Below are positions 1 through 11,100 of a stretch of 64,000 nt of DNA, in pieces (position 1 is the first letter of the stretch; every line of letters starts with the position of its first letter). The DNA comes from Citrus sinensis (Eukaryota; Streptophyta; Magnoliopsida; Sapindales; Rutaceae): contig NC_068560.1 of NCBI RefSeq assembly GCF_022201045.2, forward strand, positions 27,421,501 to 27,485,500. The letters are read 5' to 3'. A program made the translations under genes and the position numbers. The notes below the pieces were generated by a model. The model was not told where the DNA came from. It searched no databases and was given only the letters and a program-made list of their open reading frames with translations.

Positions 1-67
1 TCTATTTTTAAGTTAAATTCTTTAACTCTGATTTCCACCAGTTTTTAGTTTTATATTTATACTCTTT

Positions 68-983
68 GGGCATATTTGGTGCATGGGATTGTGTAGTATT
101 ATATTACTATTCACACTAGTTTATTACCTAGAACATGTTTGGTGAAATTTGACACCTCATTATGCTGCATTATAATGCAGCATAATGAGGCATGGGGCCG
201 CATTACGCAAACCCGAGGGAACCTCGGGTTTGCGTAATGCGGAAGCTTTTTGCCTCAATTGAGGCAACAGTTAATGCCTCAATTGAGGCAAATTTATTTT
301 ATTAAAATATTATAAAAATAAATTATTTTATTATTAAATACTAATATAATGAATAAAATATAAAAATAAATTATATGATAATATTAATTAATTTATTAAT
401 GATTCATATAAAAACAATAGATTAATATTATAATATTATTTACATTAATATTAATTTTAAAATTAATATTATTTAAATTTATAATTATTTATATTAAATT
501 ATAAATTTATTAATATATTAAAATGTAAAAATAATAATATATTGTAAATTAAAATATAATTTATTAATTTATATTAACAATTATAATATTAATTATAATC
601 TAAATTTATTATTTACATATAATATTAAATTTTATAAATTTATTTTATCATAATTATAATACAAATTTTAGAAATTTAATCATTAATTTTTAATATTTAC
701 TAAAAAAATTGTTAAATTTCTACAATTAAGATTTCTATATTTATTATTTTCCTAAGTATTAATAAATATTATTTTTAATTATTTAATTAATTAATTATAA
801 AAATTAATACAATACAATGTAACACTAAATATAATTTAATTAAAAATTAATACAATACATTGTAGCACCAAACATTGTACAGCATTATTATAATACAATG
901 CTAATACAATACAGCATAATACAATACACCAGTATTAAAATAATGCAATACAACATAATACAATACGTGTACCAAACGCACCC
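68..983. mobile_element. MITE with PIF/Harbinger-like ends, inserted in the satellite
   Basis: The left end 'gggcatatttggtgcatg' and the reverse complement of the right end 'gggtgcgtttggtacacg' form imperfect terminal inverted repeats. The flanking TTT at 65-67 and 984-986 fits a 3-bp target duplication. Removing the element restores a continuous satellite monomer (compare the uninterrupted unit near 1280), which supports the borders. There is no ORF, and the interior from about 300 to 860 is almost pure A/T. Three very strong hairpins sit near the left end. Superfamily assignment rests only on the ends and the 3-bp duplication; Tourist-like is the best guess. Confidence 0.7.
155..290. repeat. 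Cluster of perfect palindromes/hairpins inside the MITE
   Basis: 155-190 is a perfect 36-bp palindrome. 198-218 pairs perfectly with 222-242 around a 3-nt loop and is GC-rich, unlike the surrounding DNA. 251-266 and 275-290 are two identical 16-bp palindromes. The stems would extrude or fold strongly. The right part of the MITE (about 862-880) also has a 'caccaaacat' motif inverted relative to 133-146, so one foldback element may be nested in another. Confidence 0.85.
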
Positions 984-3900
984 TTTGTGTTGAATTTTAA
1001 TATTTTAGTTCGAAATTTCAAGTTTACTTTTTGTAACTTTACATCTAGTGTAGATTACTCAAATTGTGATTGAGTTGTTCCCAATTTTGGGTGAGGTTAT
1101 TCTTTCCACTATTTTTTGGTTTTATATTCCTATTCTTTGTATTAACATCCAACATTTTAAGTAGATATTTCAAGTTTACTTTATAGATTTCTACTTCTCG
1201 TTTAAATTTATCAAATTATTGGTACTTTATTTCTATTTTTAGGTTAAGGTTTTTTAACTATTTTTGCCACTACTTTTTGGTTTTATACTTATATTCTTTT
1301 TGTTAAATTTTAATATTTTAGGTTGAATTTTCGAGTTTACATTTTGCATCCCTACTTTTAGTTCAAAATACTCAAATTCTTAGTAAGTTTTTACTAATTT
1401 TGGGTGCGGTTGCTCCTTCCACAATTTTTTGGTTTTATATTCCTACTTGCAATTAAAATTTACCAATTTTGTGGAAATTCTTTTACAATTTTTAGATTAA
1501 GTTCATCAACTATTTTCCCACAATTTTTTTGTTCTATATTCCATCTTTTTTTAATGAATTCCAATATTTTTGGTAGAAGTTTCAAGTCCATTTTTCATCT
1601 AAAACTTCTTTGAAGTTTATCAAATTATGGTTTGCAAATTTCAACTTTTTGGTTGACTCTCAATTTTTTTCCCACCATTTTTTGGTTGTATATTCCTATA
1701 ATTTTTATTGAATTCCAACATTTATGTCAATATTTCAAGTTCATTTTTTATATTTCTATTTCCCATTGAAATTTATCACATCATTAGTAAATTGTCCCAA
1801 CCTTTAGGTTAAGTTCTTCAACTCTTATTTCCACCAATTTTTTTTGTTTTATATTCCAATTGTAGAGCCAACATTCCTTGCATGATAGGTTGACTCTTAT
1901 ATTCCAATATTTTGAATTGAATTCCATTATTTTAGGTGAATATTCTAAGTTCGCTTTATAGAATCCGACTTCCCACTCTAATTTATCAAAAAATTGTTCT
2001 GTTATTCTCAGTTTTGGATAATTTTTTCCAATCTTGTTTCATCTATTTTTGGGTCTTATGTTTCTATTATTTTAATTGAATTCTAAAATTATGGGTAAAT
2101 ATTTCAAGTTAGACTACCATATATCTTTTTCCGGTTAATTTTCTTTATTTTGTGGTAAGAAATTCCTAGTAATAGGTTTAGCTACCAAACTTTCTATTCC
2201 TAACAATTTATTATTTGTATTCTCCACCTGTCAATTGAATTCCAACTTTTTTGTGGATGTTCCAAGTCATCTGCACATTTACCTATTTAACGTTATACTT
2301 ATCAATTTGCAATTATAAATGCTAAGTTTTTGGTTGGGCAATTCGACTCCTGTCTTCAACATATTTTACTTGCATATTTCTACTCTCTATTGAATTCCAA
2401 CATTATTGGTACATATTTCAAGTTAAGTATTTTTTACCTTTTTTGCGTTAATTGTATCCAAATTATTGTTACTTATTCTTAATAATAGGTTCAGTTACTT
2501 AACTCTACTACCCAACAATTCATTATTTGTATATTTAAATTTTTTAAATGAATTACAACATTTGTGTAGAAATTCCAAGTTGTCTTTCCATTAACCGACT
2601 TGACCATATACGTTATCTATTTATTATTAATAAATCCCAAATTTTTGGTTGGATTTCTGTAGTGATGGTTTCTCAAAATTTTGGTTGCTTATTTCAACTA
2701 TTATTATTGAAATTTGAAATTATGGGTGCATACTTCAAATTAAATTATCAAATGCGTTCTTTGCGTTAATCGTTATCCAGTTTGTAGTCGAGTATTCCAA
2801 ATTGTGGGGTGAACTACCTAATTATTTTCTCAATAATTTATGGGCTAAATATTCCAACTCTTTTAAATGAATTTCAACTTTCATATGGGAAGTTAAAGTT
2901 TATTCGTATTTACCAACTTAACCATCAACTTTATCGATTTTTTGTTAATAAATTCTAATTTATCCATTGCACTCCTGTACTATTTTTTTCTCACATTTTG
3001 GTTAGATATTTCTACTTTTTCTACTGAATTCTAACATTATGGGTACATATTTCAAGTTAAATTATTACAACCTTTTTTATGTTAATCTTTACCCAATTTG
3101 TGTGAGTTATTCCTATTTATGAGTTAAGTTACTTATCTCTTCTCCCAACAATTCATTGGTTATATATTCTAAATCTTTCGACTGAATTACAACTTTTGTG
3201 TGGAACTTTTAAGTTCTATTCATATTTACCGACTTTGACATTTTCTTTATCAATTTCTTGTTAATAAATTTCAATTTTTTGGTTTAATTCCTCTACTTAT
3301 GGTTTCTCCGATTTTTGGTTTGATATTTCTATATTTATTACGAAATTCTGACATTAGGGGTACATATTTCAAAATAAAGTATGACATGCCTTCTTTATGT
3401 TAGTTTTATCTCGTTCATGGTAAATTATTCCTAATTATCGGTGGAACTACTTAACAATTTTCTCAACAATTTATGGGTTGAATATTCCAACCTCTTAAAA
3501 TGAATTTCAACATTGATGTAGGACTTTAAATTTTATTCGTCTAAGCATCTTTACCATTTTCTTTATCGATTTTTGGTCCATAAATTCCAATTGTTTGGTT
3601 TGTTTTCTCTACTTATGGTTTCTTAGTTGTAAAGTTTGATATTTCGATATTCACTGCAGAATTCTGGGATTATGGGTACGTATTTCAAACTAAACTATCA
3701 CATGCCTTCTTTGTGTTAATTTTATCTAATTCGTGGCCAATTATTCCTATTTATGGGTTAAACTACTTAACTATTTTATCAAGTCTTGTTAATAACTCCT
3801 TTGCTTTTGCTTTCTTTTAGTTTCTCATCCTAGAATCGTCAATCTTGCCTACTGTAACTTAAGACCTTACCCTTCGACATGGATCCCACTTCGGCAAATT

Positions 3901-4151
3901 TTGTTTCTAGAGTCACAAAAAAAAACATGCATTTACACTAGCTAAGCTCGCGTCTCTTTCCACTATAATGCCATTCAACACGTTCTGGGAGGAGGTCTAT
4001 TATAAGTAAGTTGTTTGTAACATAAAATCTAACTAGTCTCACATTACGATTCTTCACGAAACTATGTTACTGTTGTTAAATTGACACTATTTGCTTAGAT
4101 AATTAATTATGATCATCCTCCTGTGTCTACAGTCTACAGTGACATTGTGCT

Positions 4152-6722
4152 ATGAGACAAGATACTGCTGTAGCTGTTTCTGTACACAATAATGGTGCCG
4201 CTTCCTTGGACGGTGCCATTAGTGATGATTCGTTGTCAGTGGCTGCATGTACTTTTAATTCAACATCTTCAAACCAATTTGAATCGTTATTACCCAATTC
4301 AGAGGCTAATACCCAACCTTCGAATAGCGATCGTACCTTTTCCTCTTATGCTTCTGGGGATAGGTTATTTGAATCTGATGTAATTGGCAGAGTGTTTTCA
4401 TCTATAGAAGAAGCCGAAACATTCTACTTCGACTATGCCAAAAGTATTGGCTTCAGTGTTCGTAAAAATATTATGAGAACCAATGTACAAGGACAGGTGA
4501 CCGTTAGAAGATGGGTTTGTTCTAAAGAAGGTAAGAGGTCGAAGAAGTATCTCGAAATACCTGATCGAAAAAAGACAGCAAGACCTTTAACACGGGAATT
4601 ATGTCGGGCTGCTTTTCGCATTCGTTTTGACCATCGCAAAGGTGTTTGGGTTGCTTGTGAATGGGTTGACACCCACACACATGTATTGGTTCCGGCCGTT
4701 CAGGTACAATTTCTCCGCTCAACCCGTCAAGTGTCAGATGTTGATTATGCTACTGCTTCAACTATGTACCTCTTTGGTATGAAACCATCTCGTATCCATG
4801 AGTTAATGGCTAAATGTTCAGGTGGCTATGAGAATGTTGGGTTCACAAGAAATGATCTGTCCAATCGTTTATATGAGGGCCGTCGAGAGCAAATGCTACA
4901 AACTGACTCAGAAACATTCATTTCGCTTTTGCGTGGAAAACAAGATATGGACCCTGGATTCTATTACCAGTATACTATTGATTCTGAAGGCAGGTTATCC
5001 GACACATTTTGGTGTGACTCTGGAATGCGAGCAGATTTTCATTACTTTGGTGATGTTCTGTCATTTGATTCTACATATCGCACAAATGCATATAACAAAC
5101 CACTTGTGTTGTTTGTTGGTTTAAATCATCATATGAGAAGTACTGTGTTTGGCTTTGCTCTACTTTCTAGTGAGACTGAAGAAAAATATATATGGCTTCT
5201 TCGCACTTTTTTATCAGCAATGGATGGTAAAATGCCTGTGTCCATTGTCACTGATGGAGATAGAGCAATGCGAAATGCCATCCGAACAGTGTTTCCTGAT
5301 GCATCTCATAGATTATGCTGTTGGCATCTGAAGCGAAATGCCACTGCAAATATTTCTGACCCAAATTTCACTAGTGCCTTTAAAGATGTTATGTTGAATT
5401 ACATGGTAGATGATGAGTTTCAATTCAAGTGGGATCAAATGATTGGAAAATTTCATCTGACTAATAATGAGTGGATAAAAAAATTGTATGCTGATCGACA
5501 TATGTGGGCTGAAACCTTCTTGAGGCACAAATATTTTGGTGGGCTACGAAGTAATCAACGGTGTGAGAGTATGAATGCATACATAAATCAATATGTCGGT
5601 GGCAAACTTATGTTATTTGAGTTTGTGATGCAAATGGAATTTTTGATTTCACGACTACGTTATAAGGAGGCTGAAGATGACCACCGTTCATGCCACACAA
5701 TGCCTGTTTTGATCACCCATTTGCAGAAGCATTACGAGCAGCAAGCTGCAACAATATATACTCGCACAGTATTCAATCGTGTTCTTAAAGAACTTCACGA
5801 AGATGGATTGTTATACATATCTAATTGTATGTCAGATGTTGGTCGCCGAATATATGTGATAAAAAAATTCAAGTTGGAGGATCGCTCTTGGAGGGTTGTT
5901 TTTCACGAAGCAGATTCCAAGCTTGTGTGCACATGTCATCTTATGCAGTCACTTGGTATACCATGCAGTCACTCTTTTACTGTTATGAAGGCAGAAAACT
6001 TATCTGAGATACCCAAGTGTATGATTTTGCCTCGTTGGACAAAAAATTCCAAAATTGCACAGTCTTATTTGCAACATTTTTCAAGTAAGCCAAGCATGAA
6101 TGAGGCTGCCCGCATTGGATCTTTAACCATTGCTTGTCGAAACTTGATCCACTTTGCAGCCAAGACGGTTGACAGTTACAATGATGCGATTCAAGTTATT
6201 CACGGGCTGACCTTGCAAGCTCAGGATGTATTAAACACTGATGCTTTTCCAAGAGCTTCTACTAAAGGTAGACATGTCGATATTATCAAGGATCCATTGA
6301 TTATCAAGACCAAGGGTTCAACCAAAACAACCAAGGCATCTGTTAAAAAACGTCTTTGTGGTACTTGTCAGCAACCTGGCCATACAAAGCGAACTTGTAT
6401 TCAATATGGTAGAGTGAAGGCTAATCGTGACACTGACAATGCAAGTTTATGTACTGACTTTGTTTCTGAAAATACATTCAATACCACGATTGCGACAACA
6501 TCTGCAACCTTAGACATGTCAACATGGGGTGATGACATATCCATAGGCACAGCCAGCACAGAAGTAGACCATAACGAAAGCTTTGTATTGCCTGTTTTGA
6601 ATAGGTGTGATGGACAAAGCTCTAACGATTTTACCTTTCCCTCACAGGACTTATCACAAAACAATAGAGGTGGCACCATATCACCCCAGTGGCATGAGTG
6701 GTGGCATTATAATGTCAGGTGA
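4152..6722 (+). CDS. FAR1/FRS-type MULE transposase-like protein, intact (856 aa)
   Basis: The protein belongs to the family shared by MULE transposases and the FAR1/FHY3/FRS transcription factors, which act in the nucleus. Residues ~85-180 form the FAR1 DNA-binding domain. Residues ~300-480 are the MULE transposase core, with the DDE-type acids in place: D306 (FDSTYR), D368 (TDGDRAM) and E472 (RCESMN). A SWIM zinc finger follows (C593, C595, C605, H607), then a CCHC knuckle (C736, C739, H744, C749). The start at 4152 has an in-frame stop just upstream and no better ATG. A candidate donor at 6720 (CAG/GTGACT) and acceptor ending about 6835 would only change the last residue before a stop. It lies tail to tail with the ULP gene at 8161-12450. 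Every catalytic residue is retained, so it could be an active transposase or a domesticated FRS regulator; sequence alone cannot separate these. Confidence 0.9.
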   Translation: MRQDTAVAVSVHNNGAASLDGAISDDSLSVAACTFNSTSSNQFESLLPNSEANTQPSNSDRTFSSYASGDRLFESDVIGRVFSSIEEAETFYFDYAKSIGFSVRKNIMRTNVQGQVTVRRWVCSKEGKRSKKYLEIPDRKKTARPLTRELCRAAFRIRFDHRKGVWVACEWVDTHTHVLVPAVQVQFLRSTRQVSDVDYATASTMYLFGMKPSRIHELMAKCSGGYENVGFTRNDLSNRLYEGRREQMLQTDSETFISLLRGKQDMDPGFYYQYTIDSEGRLSDTFWCDSGMRADFHYFGDVLSFDSTYRTNAYNKPLVLFVGLNHHMRSTVFGFALLSSETEEKYIWLLRTFLSAMDGKMPVSIVTDGDRAMRNAIRTVFPDASHRLCCWHLKRNATANISDPNFTSAFKDVMLNYMVDDEFQFKWDQMIGKFHLTNNEWIKKLYADRHMWAETFLRHKYFGGLRSNQRCESMNAYINQYVGGKLMLFEFVMQMEFLISRLRYKEAEDDHRSCHTMPVLITHLQKHYEQQAATIYTRTVFNRVLKELHEDGLLYISNCMSDVGRRIYVIKKFKLEDRSWRVVFHEADSKLVCTCHLMQSLGIPCSHSFTVMKAENLSEIPKCMILPRWTKNSKIAQSYLQHFSSKPSMNEAARIGSLTIACRNLIHFAAKTVDSYNDAIQVIHGLTLQAQDVLNTDAFPRASTKGRHVDIIKDPLIIKTKGSTKTTKASVKKRLCGTCQQPGHTKRTCIQYGRVKANRDTDNASLCTDFVSENTFNTTIATTSATLDMSTWGDDISIGTASTEVDHNESFVLPVLNRCDGQSSNDFTFPSQDLSQNNRGGTISPQWHEWWHYNVR

Positions 6723-8160
6723 CTTTTATTTACCTTATTCCACTTTCATTTTTTAATTCTACCATATGCTAATACGTTTTATAGAACAACATCTCTTGTT
6801 ATATTAACATTTATTTTCTTGTTATCATATTTGCAGTTAAATTCAATACGACTTGGGACACAATGCAACAATGTAACTGAGCATATGATTTTAACCGAGG
6901 ATTTCTTATCTCGTTTTAACATATTTTTGTTTATTAAACTAGGTAATTGTGTTGTGTTGGAGTTGTGGGAGTTTGTGTTGGTGGTTATGTAAAGTTGTAA
7001 AGTTTGTTTTCAGCCATTAAGCATATTAGAGTTTGTAAGGTGAATCTGGAAAAAGCCAATGTTAAAAAAAATAGTGCAAACATATAATGCACACAAGATG
7101 TTTGATAAAATGTCACATATAATAATTATAATTTGTGTTTGCTTTCTTAGATTAAAATTGTGCAAACAACTATATTGCAAGCACTTTTCAGTAGAAAATC
7201 ACAGAAACTATAAGTTTCTTTGGTTTCACTTATAACCAAAGATTTGGGCGTGCATTGTGCCTCAAATAATAGGCTTATTTATCGCCTAATTTTGCCAACA
7301 TGTCGCTCAGACTATAGGCTTATCTATCACCTGCAACAAACTAGATTAGCTTTTTTAACCTTATGTATTCAATGCAACCTTTTGGATTATTTTGAATTTG
7401 CAATACTACCATGCGTGATTAAATGCATAAGAAAATGGTTCTATATTTTTTTCCGTAATTTCAATACTTTCTTCCTTTGTTACCAAATATTGCAAATAAC
7501 TTCTTCAGTAAGTATATCTTTGCATAGATTAACTTCCAAAAAATATATTTATAACCATGTAATATGTACATTTACATGTGCTAAGGTAACATTTTACCCA
7601 AGCACACATCAAAAAAATAGTTCACAGGATATGTTGTTGCCACCCAATTGGCATCTGCCACCTAATTGGCATCTACCCAAAATATGTACATAATTGTACA
7701 ATACTCCAAAAGCCAACATTTACAACAAAAAATCAACAAAAAAATACAATCCACGATCGAGTACCGCACTGCTTGTAACCTGTTAGGAATAATGGCAATA
7801 TGATTAATAAATAAAATTACATAATAAAAATCTAATGTTCTGAACATGGGTGACATTATACAAACTTGCATTGAAAAAAAGCATAAATATTCATTTCCCA
7901 TTATTTTGTACCATACGATTAATGTTGAATTACAATTCACACATTATTAGATCACGTGTATGCTTTTGTACAAATGTAAATTAATTATACCATACCACAC
8001 AATATTTATAAAGAAATAATAACATGATTTTTCTTCTATGAAATAATAACATTAATTTAGATTGATAATTCATTTTCAAAAATAAATAAATAAATACTTC
8101 AAATAAAAGATAACACTTTCCCTGTATAACATAGAAGACAAATATCACTTACCCTGTGTA
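6723..8160. other. Convergent intergenic region between FRS and ULP genes
   Basis: AT-rich, no convincing gene. The 157-residue open frame at 7220-7693 has low complexity, no recognisable domain and no start context, and I judge it spurious. A small direct repeat ('ccaccyaattggcatct') occurs at about 7638-7673. The region presumably carries the 3' ends of both convergent genes. Confidence 0.5.
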
Positions 8161-11100
8161 CTACCTTCTTTTTCCATGACCTTTTGGTTTAGGTTTTGAG
8201 TTGTTCTTTTGATTATTGATTTTTAATTTCGTAGCATCTCTGTTGGATTTAATATTCCCTGTTGGAGGAGGCTTATTTGACATTTCAGCCGTCTTCCGAG
8301 AATAATAGTCACTAGCTAGCTCTATAATCATATTGCGAATAGGATTCATCTCTGATAAAGCCAAATATAGAGCTATTGTGAGACGCTCTTTATCCGAATC
8401 ATGCTGTTCATAAAATGTATAACAAGATTAACTATCAATACATCAACATGGACTTCAGGGCACGAATTATCTTTTTCTTTGCCATATCATGAGATAAAAT
8501 ATTTTTCAAAAAATGTCATTAATGGATTACCTTGTAGGTGTGGTCCACAACAACGGGTGATTCGTCCATATACCTCATGACATATAGACCGCAATCATTG
8601 CCGTTAGATTGCTGTGGCAATTTAGAATTTTGACCAAGCTGGAATTGGATAAACTTGAAATTTGGACCATATATCCTCTGTCCTTACTCCCCAAGCACAT
8701 GGTCCAGCGCCTTGAGCTATAGAAAATCATGGCAATTTAATTGGAGTCAAAATAAATGCTTATCGTTTATTAGAGCTTGAACATGTACAACTGAACAGAA
8801 TGTTTCCAAATTCACAACACTTACCACTGCCAGACAACTTTGTGTAATCTTGTGCTTACGCCGGCTTGAAACTTGTGAATCCCATATCTGAGCAGAGCTA
8901 GAATGGATGTTAATCACGAGCACAAACCAATGCGATGAACCGTCATGTATTGGTACGAAAATCTGTAATTTTTTTTCAAATTATTTTTTAAAAAAAATCT
9001 ACAACATTTTCAAGCCCACACAAAATTTAACCATCAACACCATATTGCAAACCTTCTCACATGTCTCCATGTTTGGCATGAACTGATTAGCCCAGCTACT
9101 TCCCCTATGGAATGGAGCTAAGTTGACATATGTTGAGTGCAATATGGAGTTCTACAAAAGACATCAGCAGTGGTAAACCAAACTTGGCTTTTTTTAATAA
9201 TTTATCATTTTATGAAATTCACAACCACTAAAATCTTTTGGGATATATAATTATATTTAATTTTGTTTTAAACACTAGATCAATACTAACAATGAATGCT
9301 AACAATAAATAACTTACTGAGAAGTAAACAGGCAAGAACCAGACCCGTGGTCCAACTGGGTTATTTCGCAGCTCTTCCATTGTCCGATACTCAGCATACA
9401 TGCTGATAACCTGATATCAAGCATATAGTTAACAACCAAAACATCATATTGCAAACTGCCATATACTAATAGGTTTTCAAATGATAAATAAGTTTTATAA
9501 ATAACAAGACTAACATCGCTGTGAATCCATTTGGTCGGCTTCAATGACGACATGGCAGTACGACTCACAACGTTGTACTCCGTACTCACAAGGAGTTGAC
9601 TGTCAACATGTATCACAAATAATTGAGCCTCCATTAGTCTATTGTATAATATTTAGCCTAATACCCTTTTTAGTCCATACAACAAACATTATGCACACAT
9701 TATGACCTAATCCAATTAATAACAATGAAAAAACAATTAAAATAACTTACTAATAATTCAGTACTTACTTTTCATCAAGGCTGTCATCAAACAAATAGTT
9801 AACCACTTGCAATTGAGATTCAGTAATAGGCGATGTTACCACATATGGACCTGCCCAATAACAAGGCCTAACCGACCTGTTGCTGACCCTATCAAACGGT
9901 GAGCGTTGGAATCGACTAGGCTTTTTCAGCGATCGAAACTCGTATGGACTACGACTTGTCAAAGAAAACACTGGTTGTTTCATATATCCGGTGATGTTAC
10001 TATCCTACAAAAGGAATCCATTATGAGATTATTCATGACGAAAGCACCAAAGTATAAAAAAACTGACATAAAAGCGGTCAAACACCCATAACGAATCACT
10101 TAACTAAATTATCTGCAGTAGGTGCATGCATAGACTTATCACTATTCAATGCTTCCATATTTGTTTCAACATTAGCCTCATTTGGTGCACCATCAGCCAA
10201 CAGGACAACATCATCATTCAAAAAAGTCTCCACTTCAATGGGGTTTCTATCTTCAGATATCATGTCGCCAAGATCATTGTGAGCATCAAGTGGTGGATGT
10301 ACAGTATCTCTGAAAAAATCATCAATTGTTGGATTCTCATCATTAGTTTTAGGGTTTACTGTCGGTGGTGGTACAATATTTTCTTTTACTGGAGCATGAT
10401 GGATTGGTTTTGATTCAGAGTCTGCTTTCTGACTCTGAGTAAAAGATTGCTTCACTGCTGTTACTAAATCTAAAACAAGACTATTTAATCTATTGAAACT
10501 AGTTGTCAAGAACTGTATAGATTCAGATTGCTCTGTAATACGCTCAACCAGCTCTGCCATGTCAACAGGTACTTGAGCAGACAATCCAACACCCTCAAAA
10601 GTGCGCATGCGCACCTATAATCATCGACATGTAAGCTTATTAGTGATTTCAAATTTCATATGAATATCGCTTTTTTTTAATAAAAAACTGAAAAATGTAT
10701 TAAAGATGAAGAATTATGGCAAGGAAGTAAAGAAGCAGTCCACTAAGAAAGCAAAAACTAAAATTTTCTGTGCTATGCAAAAGTATACCCAATCGAAATT
10801 GATTTGTTACACGAATGCATCACTATAAAATAACACTTATCAAGCAGATAAAATTAAGGAATATAAACAAAAAGTACAATTTAGTATGCCAAGTAATATA
10901 ATGTCATTATACTCATTACCTTTTCATAATTATCACCACCGTGTTTTTTCAGCCATCGCATGATTTTTTTTATCTCTTCGTCGGTCCAAGCTAATACTGG
11001 AGGTAGAGAAGAGCCCCACTGGTTGTTGTAATAGTTTTCAACATTTTGAAAGTAGAATATCTAAACAAATTGGCATAATCACAGCATTAGTGCATCAAAT

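Larger units (their letters stand above)
1..3790. repeat. Diverged AT-rich tandem satellite, ~158-bp monomer, ~316-bp dimer
   Basis: A recurring unit contains a T-rich 'ttttggttttatattc'-like core, then 'gaattccaacatt', then 'atatttcaagtt', then 'aatttatcaaatt'. Core starts seen near 1111, 1271, 1422, 1675, 1835, 2045, 2200, 2360, 2513, 2673, 2831, 2990, 3146, 3308, 3465, 3624 and 3777 are mostly 152-162 bp apart. Exceptions are one short unit near 1422-1521 and one ~210-bp step near 1835-2045. From about 2200 two unit types alternate (an 'aacaattyatt' type and a 'gatatttctac' type), giving ~316-bp spacing. Units are strongly diverged, so the array is old. The family is not one I recognise. 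It ends about 360 bp before the FRS gene and is split by the MITE at 68-983. Confidence 0.8.

Noticed and set aside
3968-4005. Possible upstream coding exon of FRS ending in GTAAGT
   Set aside because: Joining it to either candidate acceptor before 4152 gives an immediate stop, so at most it is a 5' UTR exon.
7220-7693. 157-codon ORF between FRS and the first ULP gene
   Set aside because: Low-complexity, hydrophobic/Cys mix typical of AT-rich random frames; no domain, no paralogue in the window, and it lies in a convergent 3' region.
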